Below are positions 7,516 to 16,428 of a DNA stretch of 64,000 nucleotides, in pieces. The position numbers and the translations under genes are program-made. Position 1 is the first letter of the stretch, and every line of letters begins with the position of its first letter. The notes under the pieces were generated by a model, which worked only from the letters and a program-made list of their open reading frames with translations, had not been told where the DNA came from and searched no databases. Source of the stretch: Mesorhizobium sp. B4-1-4 (lineage in GTDB: Bacteria; Pseudomonadota; Alphaproteobacteria; Rhizobiales; Rhizobiaceae); assembly GCF_006439395.2 (NCBI RefSeq), contig NZ_CP083950.1, positions 3,162,001 to 3,226,000 of the forward strand. Direction: 5' to 3'.

Positions 7516-8652
7516 ATGAGCGACATTCTCACCATCGCAGACCTCAAGGATCTCGCGCGCCGGCGCGTGCCCAAGATGTTCTTCGACTATGCCGACTCCG
7601 GTGCCTGGACTGAGAGCACCTATCGCGCAAACGAGGAAGATTTTCAGAAGATCAAGTTCCGCCAGCGCGTGCTGGTCGACATGAGCAACCGCTCGCTGGA
7701 ATCGACCATGATCGGCCAGAAGGTTTCGATGCCGGTGGCGCTGGCGCCGACCGGCCTGACCGGCATGCAGCACGCCGATGGAGAGATGCTGGCGGCGCAG
7801 GCGGCCGAGGAATTCGGCGTGCCCTTCACCCTGTCGACAATGAGCATCTGTTCGATCGAGGACGTCGCCTCGGTGACGAAGAAGCCGTTCTGGTTCCAGC
7901 TTTATGTTCTGCGCGACAAGAATTTCGTGCTCGACCTGATCGACCGCGCGAAGGCGGCGAAATGCTCGGCGCTGGTGCTGACGCTCGACCTGCAGATCCT
8001 CGGCCAGCGCCACAAGGATGTCCGCAACGGGCTTTCGGCGCCGCCCAAGATGACGCTGACCAACATCATCGACTTGGCTCTCAAACCGCGCTGGTGCCTG
8101 GGCATCGCCGGCACCAAGCGTCGCACCTTCCGCAACATCGTCGGCCATGCCAAGGGCGTCGGCGACGTCTCTTCTTTATCGTCCTGGACGACAGAGCAGT
8201 TCGATCCGCAGCTGTCGTGGAAGGACGTGGCGTGGATTAAGGAGCGCTGGGGCGGCAAGCTGATCCTGAAAGGCATTCTCGACAAGGAAGATGCGCTGAT
8301 GGCGGCCAAAACCGGCGCTGACGCCATCGTCGTTTCCAACCATGGCGGGCGTCAGCTCGACGGTGCGTCATCGTCGATCATGGTGCTTGAGGAAATCGCC
8401 GATGCGGTCGGCGATCAGATCGAGGTCCATATGGATGGCGGCATCCGCTCCGGCCAGGACGTGTTGAAAGCGCTTTGCCTCGGCGCCAAGGGCACCTATA
8501 TCGGCCGGCCATTTCTTTACGGCCTGGGCGCGCTCGGCAAGGAAGGAGTTACCAAAGCGTTGGAAATCATCCGCAAGGAGATGGACATAACGCTGGCGCT
8601 GTGCGGAAAGCGGCTGGTGACGGACGTGGGCAAGGACCAGCTTCGGCGCTAG
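7516..8652 (+). CDS. lldD: FMN-dependent L-lactate dehydrogenase / alpha-hydroxyacid oxidase
   Basis: A 378-residue TIM-barrel flavoprotein of the LldD/glycolate-oxidase family. It begins DLKDLARRRVPKMFFDYADSG, has APTGLTGMQHADGE around the FMN site and LSTMSICSIEDVA, and carries the catalytic His276 in SNHGGRQLDGA. DGGIRSGQDVLKAL and GRPFLYGLGALG complete the phosphate-binding region. It oxidises L-lactate to pyruvate, passing electrons to quinones. The start is an ATG with GGGGA 6 bases upstream. It is co-directional with the GntR gene and probably its target. Confidence 0.93.
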   Translation: MSDILTIADLKDLARRRVPKMFFDYADSGAWTESTYRANEEDFQKIKFRQRVLVDMSNRSLESTMIGQKVSMPVALAPTGLTGMQHADGEMLAAQAAEEFGVPFTLSTMSICSIEDVASVTKKPFWFQLYVLRDKNFVLDLIDRAKAAKCSALVLTLDLQILGQRHKDVRNGLSAPPKMTLTNIIDLALKPRWCLGIAGTKRRTFRNIVGHAKGVGDVSSLSSWTTEQFDPQLSWKDVAWIKERWGGKLILKGILDKEDALMAAKTGADAIVVSNHGGRQLDGASSSIMVLEEIADAVGDQIEVHMDGGIRSGQDVLKALCLGAKGTYIGRPFLYGLGALGKEGVTKALEIIRKEMDITLALCGKRLVTDVGKDQLRR

Positions 8653-8696
8653 GACCGTTCATTCGTTGGCCGTAGCTTCCACGTGACGGCCCGATC

Positions 8697-9485
8697 ATGG
8701 AGACGACGCCAGCCTTGACGCAGAGCGGCATTCATTTTCTCGACGCGCGTGGACCGGACGGCATGCGGCTCTACGCCATCGGCGATGTGCACGGGCGATA
8801 TGACCTGCTCAGCGCCATGCATCGCCGGATCGAGAACGAGCTGGAATACGCGCCGTCGTCCGACTGGCGCATCATCCATCTCGGCGACTATACCGACCGG
8901 GGGCCGGAGTCCAAAAGCGTCATCGATTTCCTGATCGAGGCGCAAAAGCGCGATCCGCGCAATTTGATGCTCGCCGGCAACCACGACATCGGCTTCCTCG
9001 AATTTCTCGACGTTCCCGAGCCGGACGGCCTGTTCATGGGCAATGGCGGCATCCAGACGGCGCAGTCCTATGGCGTGACGCTTTCCGCTGGCAATGGCTG
9101 GTTCGGCAGGGCCGAGGCGGCACTACGGCAGGGCCACGCGGCACTGGTCGACGCCGTGCCGCAGAGCCATATCGACTTCCTGCGCTCGCTGCCGTTTTCA
9201 GTGACCTTCGGTGACTTCTTCTTCTGCCATGCCGGCATAAGGCCGGGCGTTCCGCTCGACCAGCAAAGCCCTGCGGATCTGATCTGGATCCGCGACCTCT
9301 TCCACCACCATTCCGGCCTTTATCCCAAGATCGTGGTGCACGGCCACACGCCGGTGCCGGAAGCCGAAGTGATGGTCAACCGCGTCAATGTCGACACGCT
9401 TGCCTGGCAGTCAGGCAAGCTTACCGCGCTCGTCGTGGACGGAGCGGACAAGCGCATCCTGGAAATGGCGATAAAGGAAGCTTGA
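8697..9485 (+). CDS. PPP-family metallophosphatase (serine/threonine phosphatase-like)
   Basis: A 262-residue protein with the complete two-metal PPP motif set: GDVHGRYD at 29-36, GDYTDRGPES at about 65-74, GNHD at about 96-99, then CHAGIRPG and VVHGHTP in the second half. Such enzymes dephosphorylate phosphoproteins or diadenosine polyphosphates in the cytoplasm. The size suits the PrpA/lambda-phosphatase-like bacterial group. The substrate cannot be told from sequence. The gene stands alone 44 bases after lldD. Confidence 0.88.
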   Translation: METTPALTQSGIHFLDARGPDGMRLYAIGDVHGRYDLLSAMHRRIENELEYAPSSDWRIIHLGDYTDRGPESKSVIDFLIEAQKRDPRNLMLAGNHDIGFLEFLDVPEPDGLFMGNGGIQTAQSYGVTLSAGNGWFGRAEAALRQGHAALVDAVPQSHIDFLRSLPFSVTFGDFFFCHAGIRPGVPLDQQSPADLIWIRDLFHHHSGLYPKIVVHGHTPVPEAEVMVNRVNVDTLAWQSGKLTALVVDGADKRILEMAIKEA

Positions 9486-9522
9486 GCGCCGCGCGTTAGA
9501 GGACGCGAGGGAGACTCCGGCT

Positions 9523-9663
9523 TTAGCGAAGCGAGGCGGTGACGCCGTAGCCGTCGATGGCGTTGTGGTTGTTGGCTGCATCCGCGGTATAGATACCCAG
9601 ACCGCAAAGCACGATGGCCGACAGCATGGCAAAGGACAGAAGCGCTGCTTTCACGGAAGTCAT
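9523..9663 (-). CDS. Small secreted or membrane peptide, 46 residues
   Basis: The reading frame gives a Lys near the N-terminus (MTSVKAALL), a hydrophobic stretch SFAMLSAIVLCGLGIY, then TADAANNHNAIDGYG and the end VTASLR. This looks like a signal peptide (possible cleavage after TADA) followed by a very short polar mature peptide, or a single membrane anchor. The ribosome-binding site is weak. It converges on the phosphatase gene with 37 bases between. I do not recognise the family; function unknown. Confidence 0.45.
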   Translation of the reverse strand: MTSVKAALLSFAMLSAIVLCGLGIYTADAANNHNAIDGYGVTASLR

Positions 9664-9900
9664 CTCTTGTTGAGCTTTCTGCATCTGTGCATGGGTCAGT
9701 TACCAATGCGTTGAAACGGAGAATTCGCTTCAAATTTTCGGCGATTTCGCGCTGCTAGGCATTTTCTGTATCGGAGGTGTGTCGCACGGGTCACACAAAA
9801 GGTTCATCGCGGTTGCACAGCCGATGCAGGGCGCGCGCCTTCTAGGATAGCGGGCGGACACAAGCCAAGGATGAAAGGTGTTTTCCCAGACGGATTCAGG

Positions 9901-9926
9901 GCCGCGTGCCAATTATGTCACGCGGC
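9901..9926 (-). terminator. Hairpin downstream of the glutamine amidotransferase gene
   Basis: GCCGCGTG and CACGCGGC form a perfect 8-bp stem with a 10-base loop, 20 bases past the stop of the minus-strand amidotransferase gene. There is no T-run after it, so it may be a weak or Rho-assisted terminator. Confidence 0.35.
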
Positions 9927-9946
9927 GGGCTGCGGAGGGCGGATGC

Positions 9947-10645
9947 TCAGATGGTCGCGACCCAGGCGCGAGCAATGGCAAGGCCGGCGGCATCCGCGTC
10001 GGGGCCGTTACGGGCCATTTCGCCGTCCAGCTTGCCGGCCCAGTCGGGATGGCGCGCGGCGATAACAGGCGCGAAGGAGGAACTCCAGTCCTTGACCATC
10101 GGCCGGTCGGCCTCGAAATGGAACTGGAAGCCGTAGACCGCGCGGCCGACCCGAAACGCCTGATTTTCGGCGACGTCATTGCCGGCGAGCCGCACGGCGT
10201 TTTCCGGCAGTTCGAACGTGTCATCGTGCCACTGGAAGATCGGGAACTTTTCCGGCAGCGCGGCCAATACCGGATCGGCCTTGGCGTCCGGCGTCAGCGA
10301 AACGCCGTGCCAGCCGAATTCGTTGGCGCCGCCGATGCGGTTCTCGCCGCCGAAGGCACGGGCGACAAGTTGGCTGCCGAGGCAGATGCCGAGCACCGCG
10401 CGGTCCTTGCCGGCGAAATCGCGGGTCAGTTCGAGCAGCGCGGGGAAATAGGGATATTCATCGTCGGCCAATGCATTCTGGCCGCCGCCGAGCACCACCA
10501 TGGCATCGTGCCCGGCTGCATCGTCAGGCAACGGATCGCCCTTGTAGGGCAGGCGCACATCGAGATCGGCACCCGCTTCCGCAAGGGCGGCACCAACCTG
10601 GCCGAGGCCGGTATTGTCGTAGTTCTGGACCACCAGCACCCGCAT
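9947..10645 (-). CDS. Class I glutamine amidotransferase (GMP synthase-like GATase domain)
   Basis: A 232-residue stand-alone GATase1 domain with the nucleophile elbow GICLGSQ (Cys88) and the His176/Glu178 pair in GFQFHFE, so the catalytic triad is complete. Members hydrolyse glutamine or gamma-glutamyl compounds; several rhizobial homologues are annotated only as type 1 glutamine amidotransferases. The start MRVLVVQNYD at 10645 matches the family N-terminus; the longer upstream frame overlaps the next gene in antisense. The substrate is not determinable here. Confidence 0.88.
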   Translation of the reverse strand: MRVLVVQNYDNTGLGQVGAALAEAGADLDVRLPYKGDPLPDDAAGHDAMVVLGGGQNALADDEYPYFPALLELTRDFAGKDRAVLGICLGSQLVARAFGGENRIGGANEFGWHGVSLTPDAKADPVLAALPEKFPIFQWHDDTFELPENAVRLAGNDVAENQAFRVGRAVYGFQFHFEADRPMVKDWSSSFAPVIAARHPDWAGKLDGEMARNGPDADAAGLAIARAWVATI

Positions 10646-10733
10646 CCGCAAACCCTGCTGACATGAAAATGATGCGAGGAGCGATACCATGCCGCCAGCG
10701 TTGCAGCCAAGATGCGTATCCTGGGAGAGAACT

Positions 10734-11380
10734 ATGCCACTGCAGAACCGGGTCGATCCGTTCGGCGCCATCCGCGCCGTGCCAGAGCGCGGCCTGTTCA
10801 CCGGCAATCGCGGCATCATCCATGATCCCGAAACGAAGACCCTGTTGAAGAAACGCTGGGCCCTGCAGGCCTGGATCATCTGCGTGTGCCAGTTCCGCAA
10901 CGTACGGCGCGAGCCGATGGGCCGCAACCGGCCGGGTGGCAAGACCGGCTGGACCGAGCTGTTTTTCCTGGACGAGGTCACGGCGTTGGCTGCGGGGCAC
11001 CGGCCCTGCTTCTTCTGCCAGCGCGAACGGGCCAGGGATTTTGTCGGCCACTTCGGCAAGCCTTCGGCATTGCCGAACCGCGCGCCCCGCAGGTCGACAA
11101 ACGGCTGCATAGGGAGAGACTGGCGTCGGGCGGCAAGCCTCCAGCGATCGCCGCCGATGAGCTTGCTGGCCTGCCTGACGGTGCGATGATTGCCGACGGC
11201 GGCAATGCCTATGGCTTGCGCGCCGGCAAGGTGTTGGACTGGTCGTTCGCTGGATATGGCCAACCGCAAGGTTTCAGCGGCCTCGCCGGCCGCCCACTGC
11301 GGCTCCTGACGCCGCCGACCACAATCTCGGTGTTGAGACAGGGCTTTCGGCCGGTATGGCACCCGTCCGCCGAGGCTTGA
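10734..11380 (+). pseudogene. Conserved hypothetical gene split by a single-base frameshift
   Basis: The first frame starts at ATG 10734 with GGGAGAG upstream (MPLQNRVDPFGAIRAVPERG) and reads well to about GHFGK. A good protein then continues in another frame (AFGIAEPRAPQVDK onward) to the stop at 11378-11380, ending [16 protein letters not shown]. One missing G near 11060 (AAG-CC where AAG-GCC would restore the frame) explains the break. The reconstructed product is about 215 residues with a CFFCQRERARDF motif. I do not recognise a function. It is either a recent pseudogene or a sequencing error. Confidence 0.7.
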
Positions 11381-11411
11381 CGCCGGCGGCCGGGTCCCCC
11401 ATTCCTCCGCC

Positions 11412-12146
11412 ATGCGCGCCAATTACAAGATGCAACGTGTGTTTGTGCCTGATGATCTCGGGGCGGACATCGAGCTTGAGCCCAGCCAGCAGCAAAGTCA
11501 CTATCTGATGCATGTGCTGCGGCTCGGCGAAGGCGCGGAAGTCCTGCTGTTCAACGGCCGTGACGGCGAATGGTCGGCGGCCATTGCCGCCAAATCAAAA
11601 AGGGCGGTGCGGCTGAAAGTGCTGACGCTACAACGGCCACAGCCGCCACTGCCCGATCTCATCTACTGTTTCGCGCCGCTGAAGCAGGGCCGCCTCGACT
11701 ATCTCGTGCAGAAGGCGGTCGAGATGGGCGCAGGTATTTTGCAGCCGGTCGTCACCCAGCATACTCAAGTGGCCAAGCCGTCAATCGATCGCCTGCGCGC
11801 CAATGTCGTCGAGGCCGCCGAGCAGTGCGGCATCCTGGCGGTGCCGGAGCTTCGCGAGGCGGAAAAGCTCGAACGCCTGCTGACCGGGTGGGACAAGGAG
11901 CGGCGGCTGATCTTCTGCGACGAGGACGCCTCGACCAACAATCCGCTGCCGGCCTTGCGGCAATTGAAGGAGAAGAAGCTGGCGCTGCTGGTCGGGCCGG
12001 AAGGCGGCTTTTCCGATGACGAGCGCAAGATGCTGCGCGCTCTGCCCTTCGTGACCGCCATTCCGCTCGGGCCGCGCATCCTGCGCGCCGACACGGCGGC
12101 CGTGGCCGCACTTGCCGTCATGCAGGCAACGATCGGAGATTGGTGA
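11412..12146 (+). CDS. rsmE: 16S rRNA m3U1498 methyltransferase RsmE
   Basis: A 244-residue SPOUT methyltransferase. An N-terminal PUA-like domain covers roughly 1-75 ([21 protein letters not shown]). The trefoil-knot half has [12 protein letters not shown] and [18 protein letters not shown], the SAM-binding motifs of the family. It methylates U1498 of 16S rRNA. Its position directly upstream of gshA is a commonly seen rhizobial order. Full length, ATG start. Confidence 0.95.
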   Translation: MRANYKMQRVFVPDDLGADIELEPSQQQSHYLMHVLRLGEGAEVLLFNGRDGEWSAAIAAKSKRAVRLKVLTLQRPQPPLPDLIYCFAPLKQGRLDYLVQKAVEMGAGILQPVVTQHTQVAKPSIDRLRANVVEAAEQCGILAVPELREAEKLERLLTGWDKERRLIFCDEDASTNNPLPALRQLKEKKLALLVGPEGGFSDDERKMLRALPFVTAIPLGPRILRADTAAVAALAVMQATIGDW

Positions 12147-12288
12147 GGCTCTTCTTTCTCCCTCCGAGCAAGAAGGCGCGCTCTTCAATTCCTCTTGACC
12201 TCTGGCTCAGGATTTTTCGCTTGATCGGCTGCTGACATTTCGTCCATTTACCCCCGGCGGCCCTCCGGCTGCTCTTGAGGGCTTGATC

Positions 12289-13662
12289 ATGGCGCGCGAC
12301 ACAACCGATTTCCGGCCCATCGAAGGCGTCGACGAACTCGTCGAGCACCTGGCCGAGGGCAACAAACCACGTGACAAGTGGCGCATCGGCACCGAGCACG
12401 AGAAATTTCCGTTCTATGTCGATGGCAACGCACCGGTGCCCTATGGCGGCGAACGCGGTATCCGCGCCATCCTCGAAGGCATGCAAAACAAGCTCGGCTG
12501 GGACCCGATCATCGATGACGGCCGCATCATCGGCTTGGTCGAGCCGACGGGACAAGGGGCGATATCGCTCGAGCCCGGCGGCCAGTTCGAGCTTTCCGGC
12601 GCACCGCTGGAGACAATCCACCAGACCTGTCGCGAGGGCAATGCCCATCTGGCGCAGGTGCGCGAGATCGCCGAGCCGATGGGTATCCGCTTCCTCGGCC
12701 TTGGCGGCAGCCCGAAATGGTCGCTGGCCGAGACGCCGAAAATGCCGAAGTCGCGCTATGAGATCATGACGCGCTACATGCCCAAGGTCGGCACCAAGGG
12801 CCTCGACATGATGTACCGAACCTGCACGATCCAGGTGAACCTCGACTTCGAGAGCGAAGCCGACATGCGCCGCAAGATGCAGGTGTCGCTGAAACTGCAG
12901 CCGCTGTCGACGGCGCTGTTCGCCAACTCACCTTTCACCGAGAGCCGCCCAAACGGCCTGCAGAGCTGGCGTGGCGACATCTGGCGCGACACCGACAACC
13001 AGCGCTCCGGACTGCTCGAATTCTGCTTCTCGCCCGATTTCGGTTTCGCCGATTATGTCGAATGGGCGCTCGACGTGCCGATGTATTTCGTCATTCGCGA
13101 CGGCCGCTATCACGATATGACGCACATCACCTTCCGCCAGTTCATGGCCGGCGCCGCGCGCAATGAAGTGCCCGACGGTCTGCCGACGATGGGCGACTGG
13201 GCGAACCACCTGTCGACCCTGTTCCCCGATGTGCGGCTGAAGCGTTTCCTGGAGATGCGCGGCGCCGATGGCGGGCCGTGGCGGCGCATCTGCGCGTTGC
13301 CGGCTTTCTGGGTCGGGCTGCTCTATGACCCGGCGGCGCTCGACGCGGCGGAGGCGCTGACCTCCAGCTGGACCTACAAGGAAGTGCTGGCAATGCGCAA
13401 CGCCGTGCCGGAGTTGGGTATTTCCGCGCCCTTCCGCAACGCCACGCTGCGCGAGATGGCGCGCGATGTGCTGGCCATTTCGCGCCTGGGGCTGAAGAAC
13501 CGCGGCAAGAAGAACCGCGACGGCTACGACGAGACCTCGTTCCTCAACACGCTCGACGAGGTCGTGGCGCGCGGCACCACCAGCGCCGAGGAGATGCTGT
13601 CGGCCTACCACACGCGCTGGGGCGGCTCGATCGAACCGGTGTTCATGGAATACGCCTACTGA
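12289..13662 (+). CDS. gshA: Glutamate-cysteine ligase (proteobacterial/plant type)
   Basis: A 457-residue enzyme catalysing the first step of glutathione synthesis. Family marks are IGTEHEKFPF near 36-45, LEPGGQFELSGAPLETIHQ, the strand MMYRTCTIQVNLDF, and the segment NQRSGLLEFCFSPDFGFADY. The architecture is the alphaproteobacterial/plant GCL type, not the E. coli GshA type. ATG 12289 is chosen because GAGG lies 8 bases upstream; the TTG 6 bases earlier lacks support. The 142-bp upstream region should hold its promoter. Confidence 0.95.
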   Translation: MARDTTDFRPIEGVDELVEHLAEGNKPRDKWRIGTEHEKFPFYVDGNAPVPYGGERGIRAILEGMQNKLGWDPIIDDGRIIGLVEPTGQGAISLEPGGQFELSGAPLETIHQTCREGNAHLAQVREIAEPMGIRFLGLGGSPKWSLAETPKMPKSRYEIMTRYMPKVGTKGLDMMYRTCTIQVNLDFESEADMRRKMQVSLKLQPLSTALFANSPFTESRPNGLQSWRGDIWRDTDNQRSGLLEFCFSPDFGFADYVEWALDVPMYFVIRDGRYHDMTHITFRQFMAGAARNEVPDGLPTMGDWANHLSTLFPDVRLKRFLEMRGADGGPWRRICALPAFWVGLLYDPAALDAAEALTSSWTYKEVLAMRNAVPELGISAPFRNATLREMARDVLAISRLGLKNRGKKNRDGYDETSFLNTLDEVVARGTTSAEEMLSAYHTRWGGSIEPVFMEYAY

Positions 13663-13752
13663 CCCGGCGCGTCGAGGAGCGGCAAAACCCGCTTCAATAG
13701 AGTGATGAAACGAACTAGGCTCTCAGCTGGGGATTTCCCGGAGGAGAAGCCG

Positions 13753-14745
13753 ATGCCCACCTTGTTCGACATGCTGACGCAGGCCCAGAACGGCAACGGC
13801 ATGCAGGCGCTTGCTCAGCAATACGGGCTTTCGATGCAGCAGACGCAGGCGGCGGTCGCCGCGCTGCTGCCGGCTTTTTCGCAAGGGTTGCAGCGCAACA
13901 CCGCCGATCCCTACGGGCTCGGCGCCTTCATGACCGCGATGGCCAGCGGCCAGCACGCCAAGTATTTCGAGGACGCGACGCGCGCCTTCTCGCCGCAAGG
14001 CGTCGACGAAGGCAACGGCATTCTGGGACACCTGTTCGGCTCGAAAGAGCTTTCGCGCGCCGTCGCCAGCCAGGCAGCGCAAGCGAGCGGCGTCAGCCAG
14101 CAGATCCTGCAGCAGATGCTTCCCGCGATCGCCTCGATGGTGATGGGCGGCCTGTTCAAGCAGACGACGGACCAGTTGACGGGAGGTCCGATGCAGCCCG
14201 CAGGCGGCTTCGGCGGCGGCAACAATCCGCTCGGCCAGATCATCGAGCAGATGATGCGGCAGAGCGGCGACATGCAGGCCCCGCCGCCCCAGGCCCCGAT
14301 GGACAACCCGGTTGGCAAGGTCTTGCAGGATATGTTTGGCGGCACGCGGCAAACGCAAGGCCAGCCGCAGCCGGCTCCCAATCCCTATGGCGACAATCCG
14401 CTCGGCAAGGTGCTGCAGGACATGTTCGGTGGCGCTGCCCAGCAACCACAGAACCGGCCGCAGCCGCAGCAGACCCAGAGCCCCTACGGCGACAACCCGC
14501 TGGGAAAGATGTTCGAGGAGATGCTGCGCGGCGGGGGTGGATTTGGCGGCGAACAGCCGGCGTCCGAGGCCCCGCAGCAGCGTCAGGCACCACAGCCGCA
14601 GACCAACCCGAGCGGCAGGCCGAGGAATCCATTCGACGATATCTTCGGCAAGATGTTCGAGACCGGCGCGCAGCAGCGCGACGAGTACCAGAAAGGCGTG
14701 GAAACGATCTTTGACCAGTTCAAGCGGGACATGGACCGCCGGTAG
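13753..14745 (+). CDS. DUF937 domain protein with C-terminal NPxGKxxxxMF repeats
   Basis: A 330-residue protein. The first ~140 residues fit DUF937 (SMQQTQAAVAALLPAFSQG and QQILQQMLPAIASMVMGGL). The rest is a low-complexity Gly/Pro/Gln region with five related motifs at about 158-168, 185-197, 215-227, 248-258 and 292-303, of the form NPLGKVLQDMFGG. The last part is acidic and helical (EYQKGVETIFDQFKRDM). The start MPTLFDML has GGAGGAG in front of it. Function unknown; the repeats look like a binding or oligomerisation surface. Confidence 0.85.
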   Translation: MPTLFDMLTQAQNGNGMQALAQQYGLSMQQTQAAVAALLPAFSQGLQRNTADPYGLGAFMTAMASGQHAKYFEDATRAFSPQGVDEGNGILGHLFGSKELSRAVASQAAQASGVSQQILQQMLPAIASMVMGGLFKQTTDQLTGGPMQPAGGFGGGNNPLGQIIEQMMRQSGDMQAPPPQAPMDNPVGKVLQDMFGGTRQTQGQPQPAPNPYGDNPLGKVLQDMFGGAAQQPQNRPQPQQTQSPYGDNPLGKMFEEMLRGGGGFGGEQPASEAPQQRQAPQPQTNPSGRPRNPFDDIFGKMFETGAQQRDEYQKGVETIFDQFKRDMDRR

Positions 14746-14783
14746 GGCGCCACGCTACAACCCACCATTTTTCGAGCAAGCCG

Positions 14784-14817
14784 AAAAAGAAGAGCCCGAT
14801 CCTTGGGAGGACCGGGC
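14784..14817 (-). terminator. Rho-independent terminator of the DUF1127 gene
   Basis: Read on the minus strand, a GCCCGGTCCT/AGGATCGGGC stem with a short loop is followed by TCTTCTTTTT. It lies about 105 bases past the DUF1127 stop codon. On the plus strand the same stem could also end DUF937 transcripts but lacks a T-run. Confidence 0.6.
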
Positions 14818-14921
14818 AATGTGCAGGCAGGCCGGCGGGGAACCGGCAGGGAGTGGGGAGCCTGCAGAACCTTGGTCGTGCTGACCTCTCAAAAGGTTCA
14901 ACGAGACCGAAACTGAACCAA

Positions 14922-15212
14922 TCAGGCCACCTTGCGGGCGATGTGCTCGATCGTTTCGAGGCGATCGCTGGCAATTTCACGCAAGATCACCGTCGGGTCG
15001 CGGCCAAACGGCACGTCGATGGCGACATGCAGGTCGGCGCGCGTCAGGCCGATATCGGCGAGCTCGGCATCCGACATCTCGCCAAGGCGATAGAAGGCGC
15101 GGCGATTTTTCCAGGCGCGATAGGCGTTGGAGACGGTATTTGCCACGCGCGTCGCAACGGCCGGACGCGTGATGATGCGCGAGGTCTCGGTGGCGAAATC
15201 GATCGTGGTCAT
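14922..15212 (-). CDS. DUF1127 domain small regulator-like protein
   Basis: A 96-residue protein with a central DUF1127 domain (AWKNRRAFYRLGEMSDAELA, then DIGLTRADL), rich in Arg and aromatic residues. DUF1127 proteins in rhizobia and agrobacteria bind RNA or affect carbon and phosphate physiology; this longer form carries an extra ~35 residues after the domain. A strong ribosome-binding site (AAGGAGG, 6 bases) precedes the ATG. It is divergent from a LysR gene, which suggests that regulator controls it. Confidence 0.88.
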   Translation of the reverse strand: MTTIDFATETSRIITRPAVATRVANTVSNAYRAWKNRRAFYRLGEMSDAELADIGLTRADLHVAIDVPFGRDPTVILREIASDRLETIEHIARKVA

Positions 15213-15389
15213 ATCAGCCTCCTTCGGAGTCGAGCGGACGAAGCCGGGCAAGCGGCGCCAGTGACAGGTGCCGCTCCGGTCTCGATTCACATGCTTTCAT
15301 GTGGACAATGCCAATTTGCCATCGACCGATTGATTAATCCAACGAATGTTTCTAATCCTAGGCATCAACATCAATGATGGATCATCTCG
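15213..15389. promoter_or_regulatory. Divergent promoter region, DUF1127 / LysR
   Basis: This AT-rich 177-bp interval separates the divergent genes. It contains the palindrome GATTAATC at 15332-15339 and several T-N11-A spacings of the kind LysR proteins bind. I cannot place individual -35/-10 boxes with confidence. Confidence 0.35.
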
Positions 15390-16346
15390 ATGAAAGCGCC
15401 GCTCGATCTCGATCAGTTGCAGACCTTCATCTCGATCGCCGATACCGGCAGCTTCACCCGCGCGGCGGAGGAAGTGCACCGCACCCAGTCGGCGGTGTCG
15501 ATGCAGATGCGCCGGCTGGAGGAGCGGATCGGCAAGCCGCTGTTCGAGAAGGACGGGCGCAGCAACAGGCTGACAGAGGAAGGCGACAAGCTGCTCTCCT
15601 ACGCAAGACGGCTGCTCTACCTCAACCGCGAAACACTCGCCGCCTTCGATGACCAGCGGCTCGAAGGCACGATCCGTATCGGCACGCCGGACGACTATGC
15701 CGACCGTTTCCTGCCCGAGATCATGGCGCGCTTCACGCGCTCCAATCCGCGCGTCGAACTGACCGTGATCTGCGAGCCGACGCCGGGGCTGGTCGAGCAT
15801 ATCAAGCGCGGCAATCTCGACCTGGCGCTGGTGACGCACAATGATGTACGCGGCCAATCGGAAGTCGTGCGGCGCGAACCGCTGCTGTGGGTTTCTTCGG
15901 CCAACCATGCGACGCACGAGCAGGAAATCCTGCCTATGGCCTTTGGCCGGCCGAATTGCATCTGGCGGCGCGCCGCCGTCGATGTGCTGGACCAGCAGAA
16001 CCGCGACTATCGCATCCTGTTCACCAGCTTCTCGGCAACCGTCATCACCGCCGCGGTGCTGTCTGGCCTCGCGATATCCGTGCTGCCGGAATGCGCGCTC
16101 AGGCCCGGCATGCGCGTGCTGGGCGAAGCCGATGGCTTCGGCGCCCTGCCCGACTGCCGCATCGGCATCATGCGCGGCCAGACGCCGCGGCCGGAGATCG
16201 TCGACGCGCTTGCCCGCCATATTTCGGAAAGCCTGGACAATATCTCGGTACCGCTCGGCGAGGAGACGGGAACCTTCGACTTCGCCGCCCTCGCCTTCGC
16301 CAAGATGAAGCGGACCAGGGCGAACCAGATCCTGCCAGGCTGGTAG
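15390..16346 (+). CDS. LysR-family transcriptional regulator
   Basis: A 318-residue LysR protein. The N-terminal winged helix-turn-helix (LDLDQLQTFISIADTGSFTR, then AVSMQMRRLEERIGKPLFEK) is followed by a periplasmic-binding-like effector domain starting near residue 92 (GTIRIGTPDDYADRFLPEIM). The sequence is of the LrhA/HexA-like group. It is transcribed away from the DUF1127 gene and probably regulates that gene and itself. The effector is unknown. Confidence 0.92.
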   Translation: MKAPLDLDQLQTFISIADTGSFTRAAEEVHRTQSAVSMQMRRLEERIGKPLFEKDGRSNRLTEEGDKLLSYARRLLYLNRETLAAFDDQRLEGTIRIGTPDDYADRFLPEIMARFTRSNPRVELTVICEPTPGLVEHIKRGNLDLALVTHNDVRGQSEVVRREPLLWVSSANHATHEQEILPMAFGRPNCIWRRAAVDVLDQQNRDYRILFTSFSATVITAAVLSGLAISVLPECALRPGMRVLGEADGFGALPDCRIGIMRGQTPRPEIVDALARHISESLDNISVPLGEETGTFDFAALAFAKMKRTRANQILPGW

Positions 16347-16428
16347 AAAGGGTCAGGCACCAGGTCATGAATGGCTGGCCTGACATGGGCGTCTTGACGT
16401 GGGGCGCCAACCAGCCCCCAATCGGCCG

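Noticed and set aside
9947..11422. Extended 491-codon version of the amidotransferase
   Set aside because: The added part is antisense to the hypothetical gene at 10734-11380; the family N-terminus MRVLVVQNYD is at 10645.
14794..14817. Terminator of the DUF937 gene on the plus strand
   Set aside because: The stem is strong but is followed by AATGTGC instead of a T-run in that direction; the T-run is on the minus strand, so it is assigned to the DUF1127 gene.
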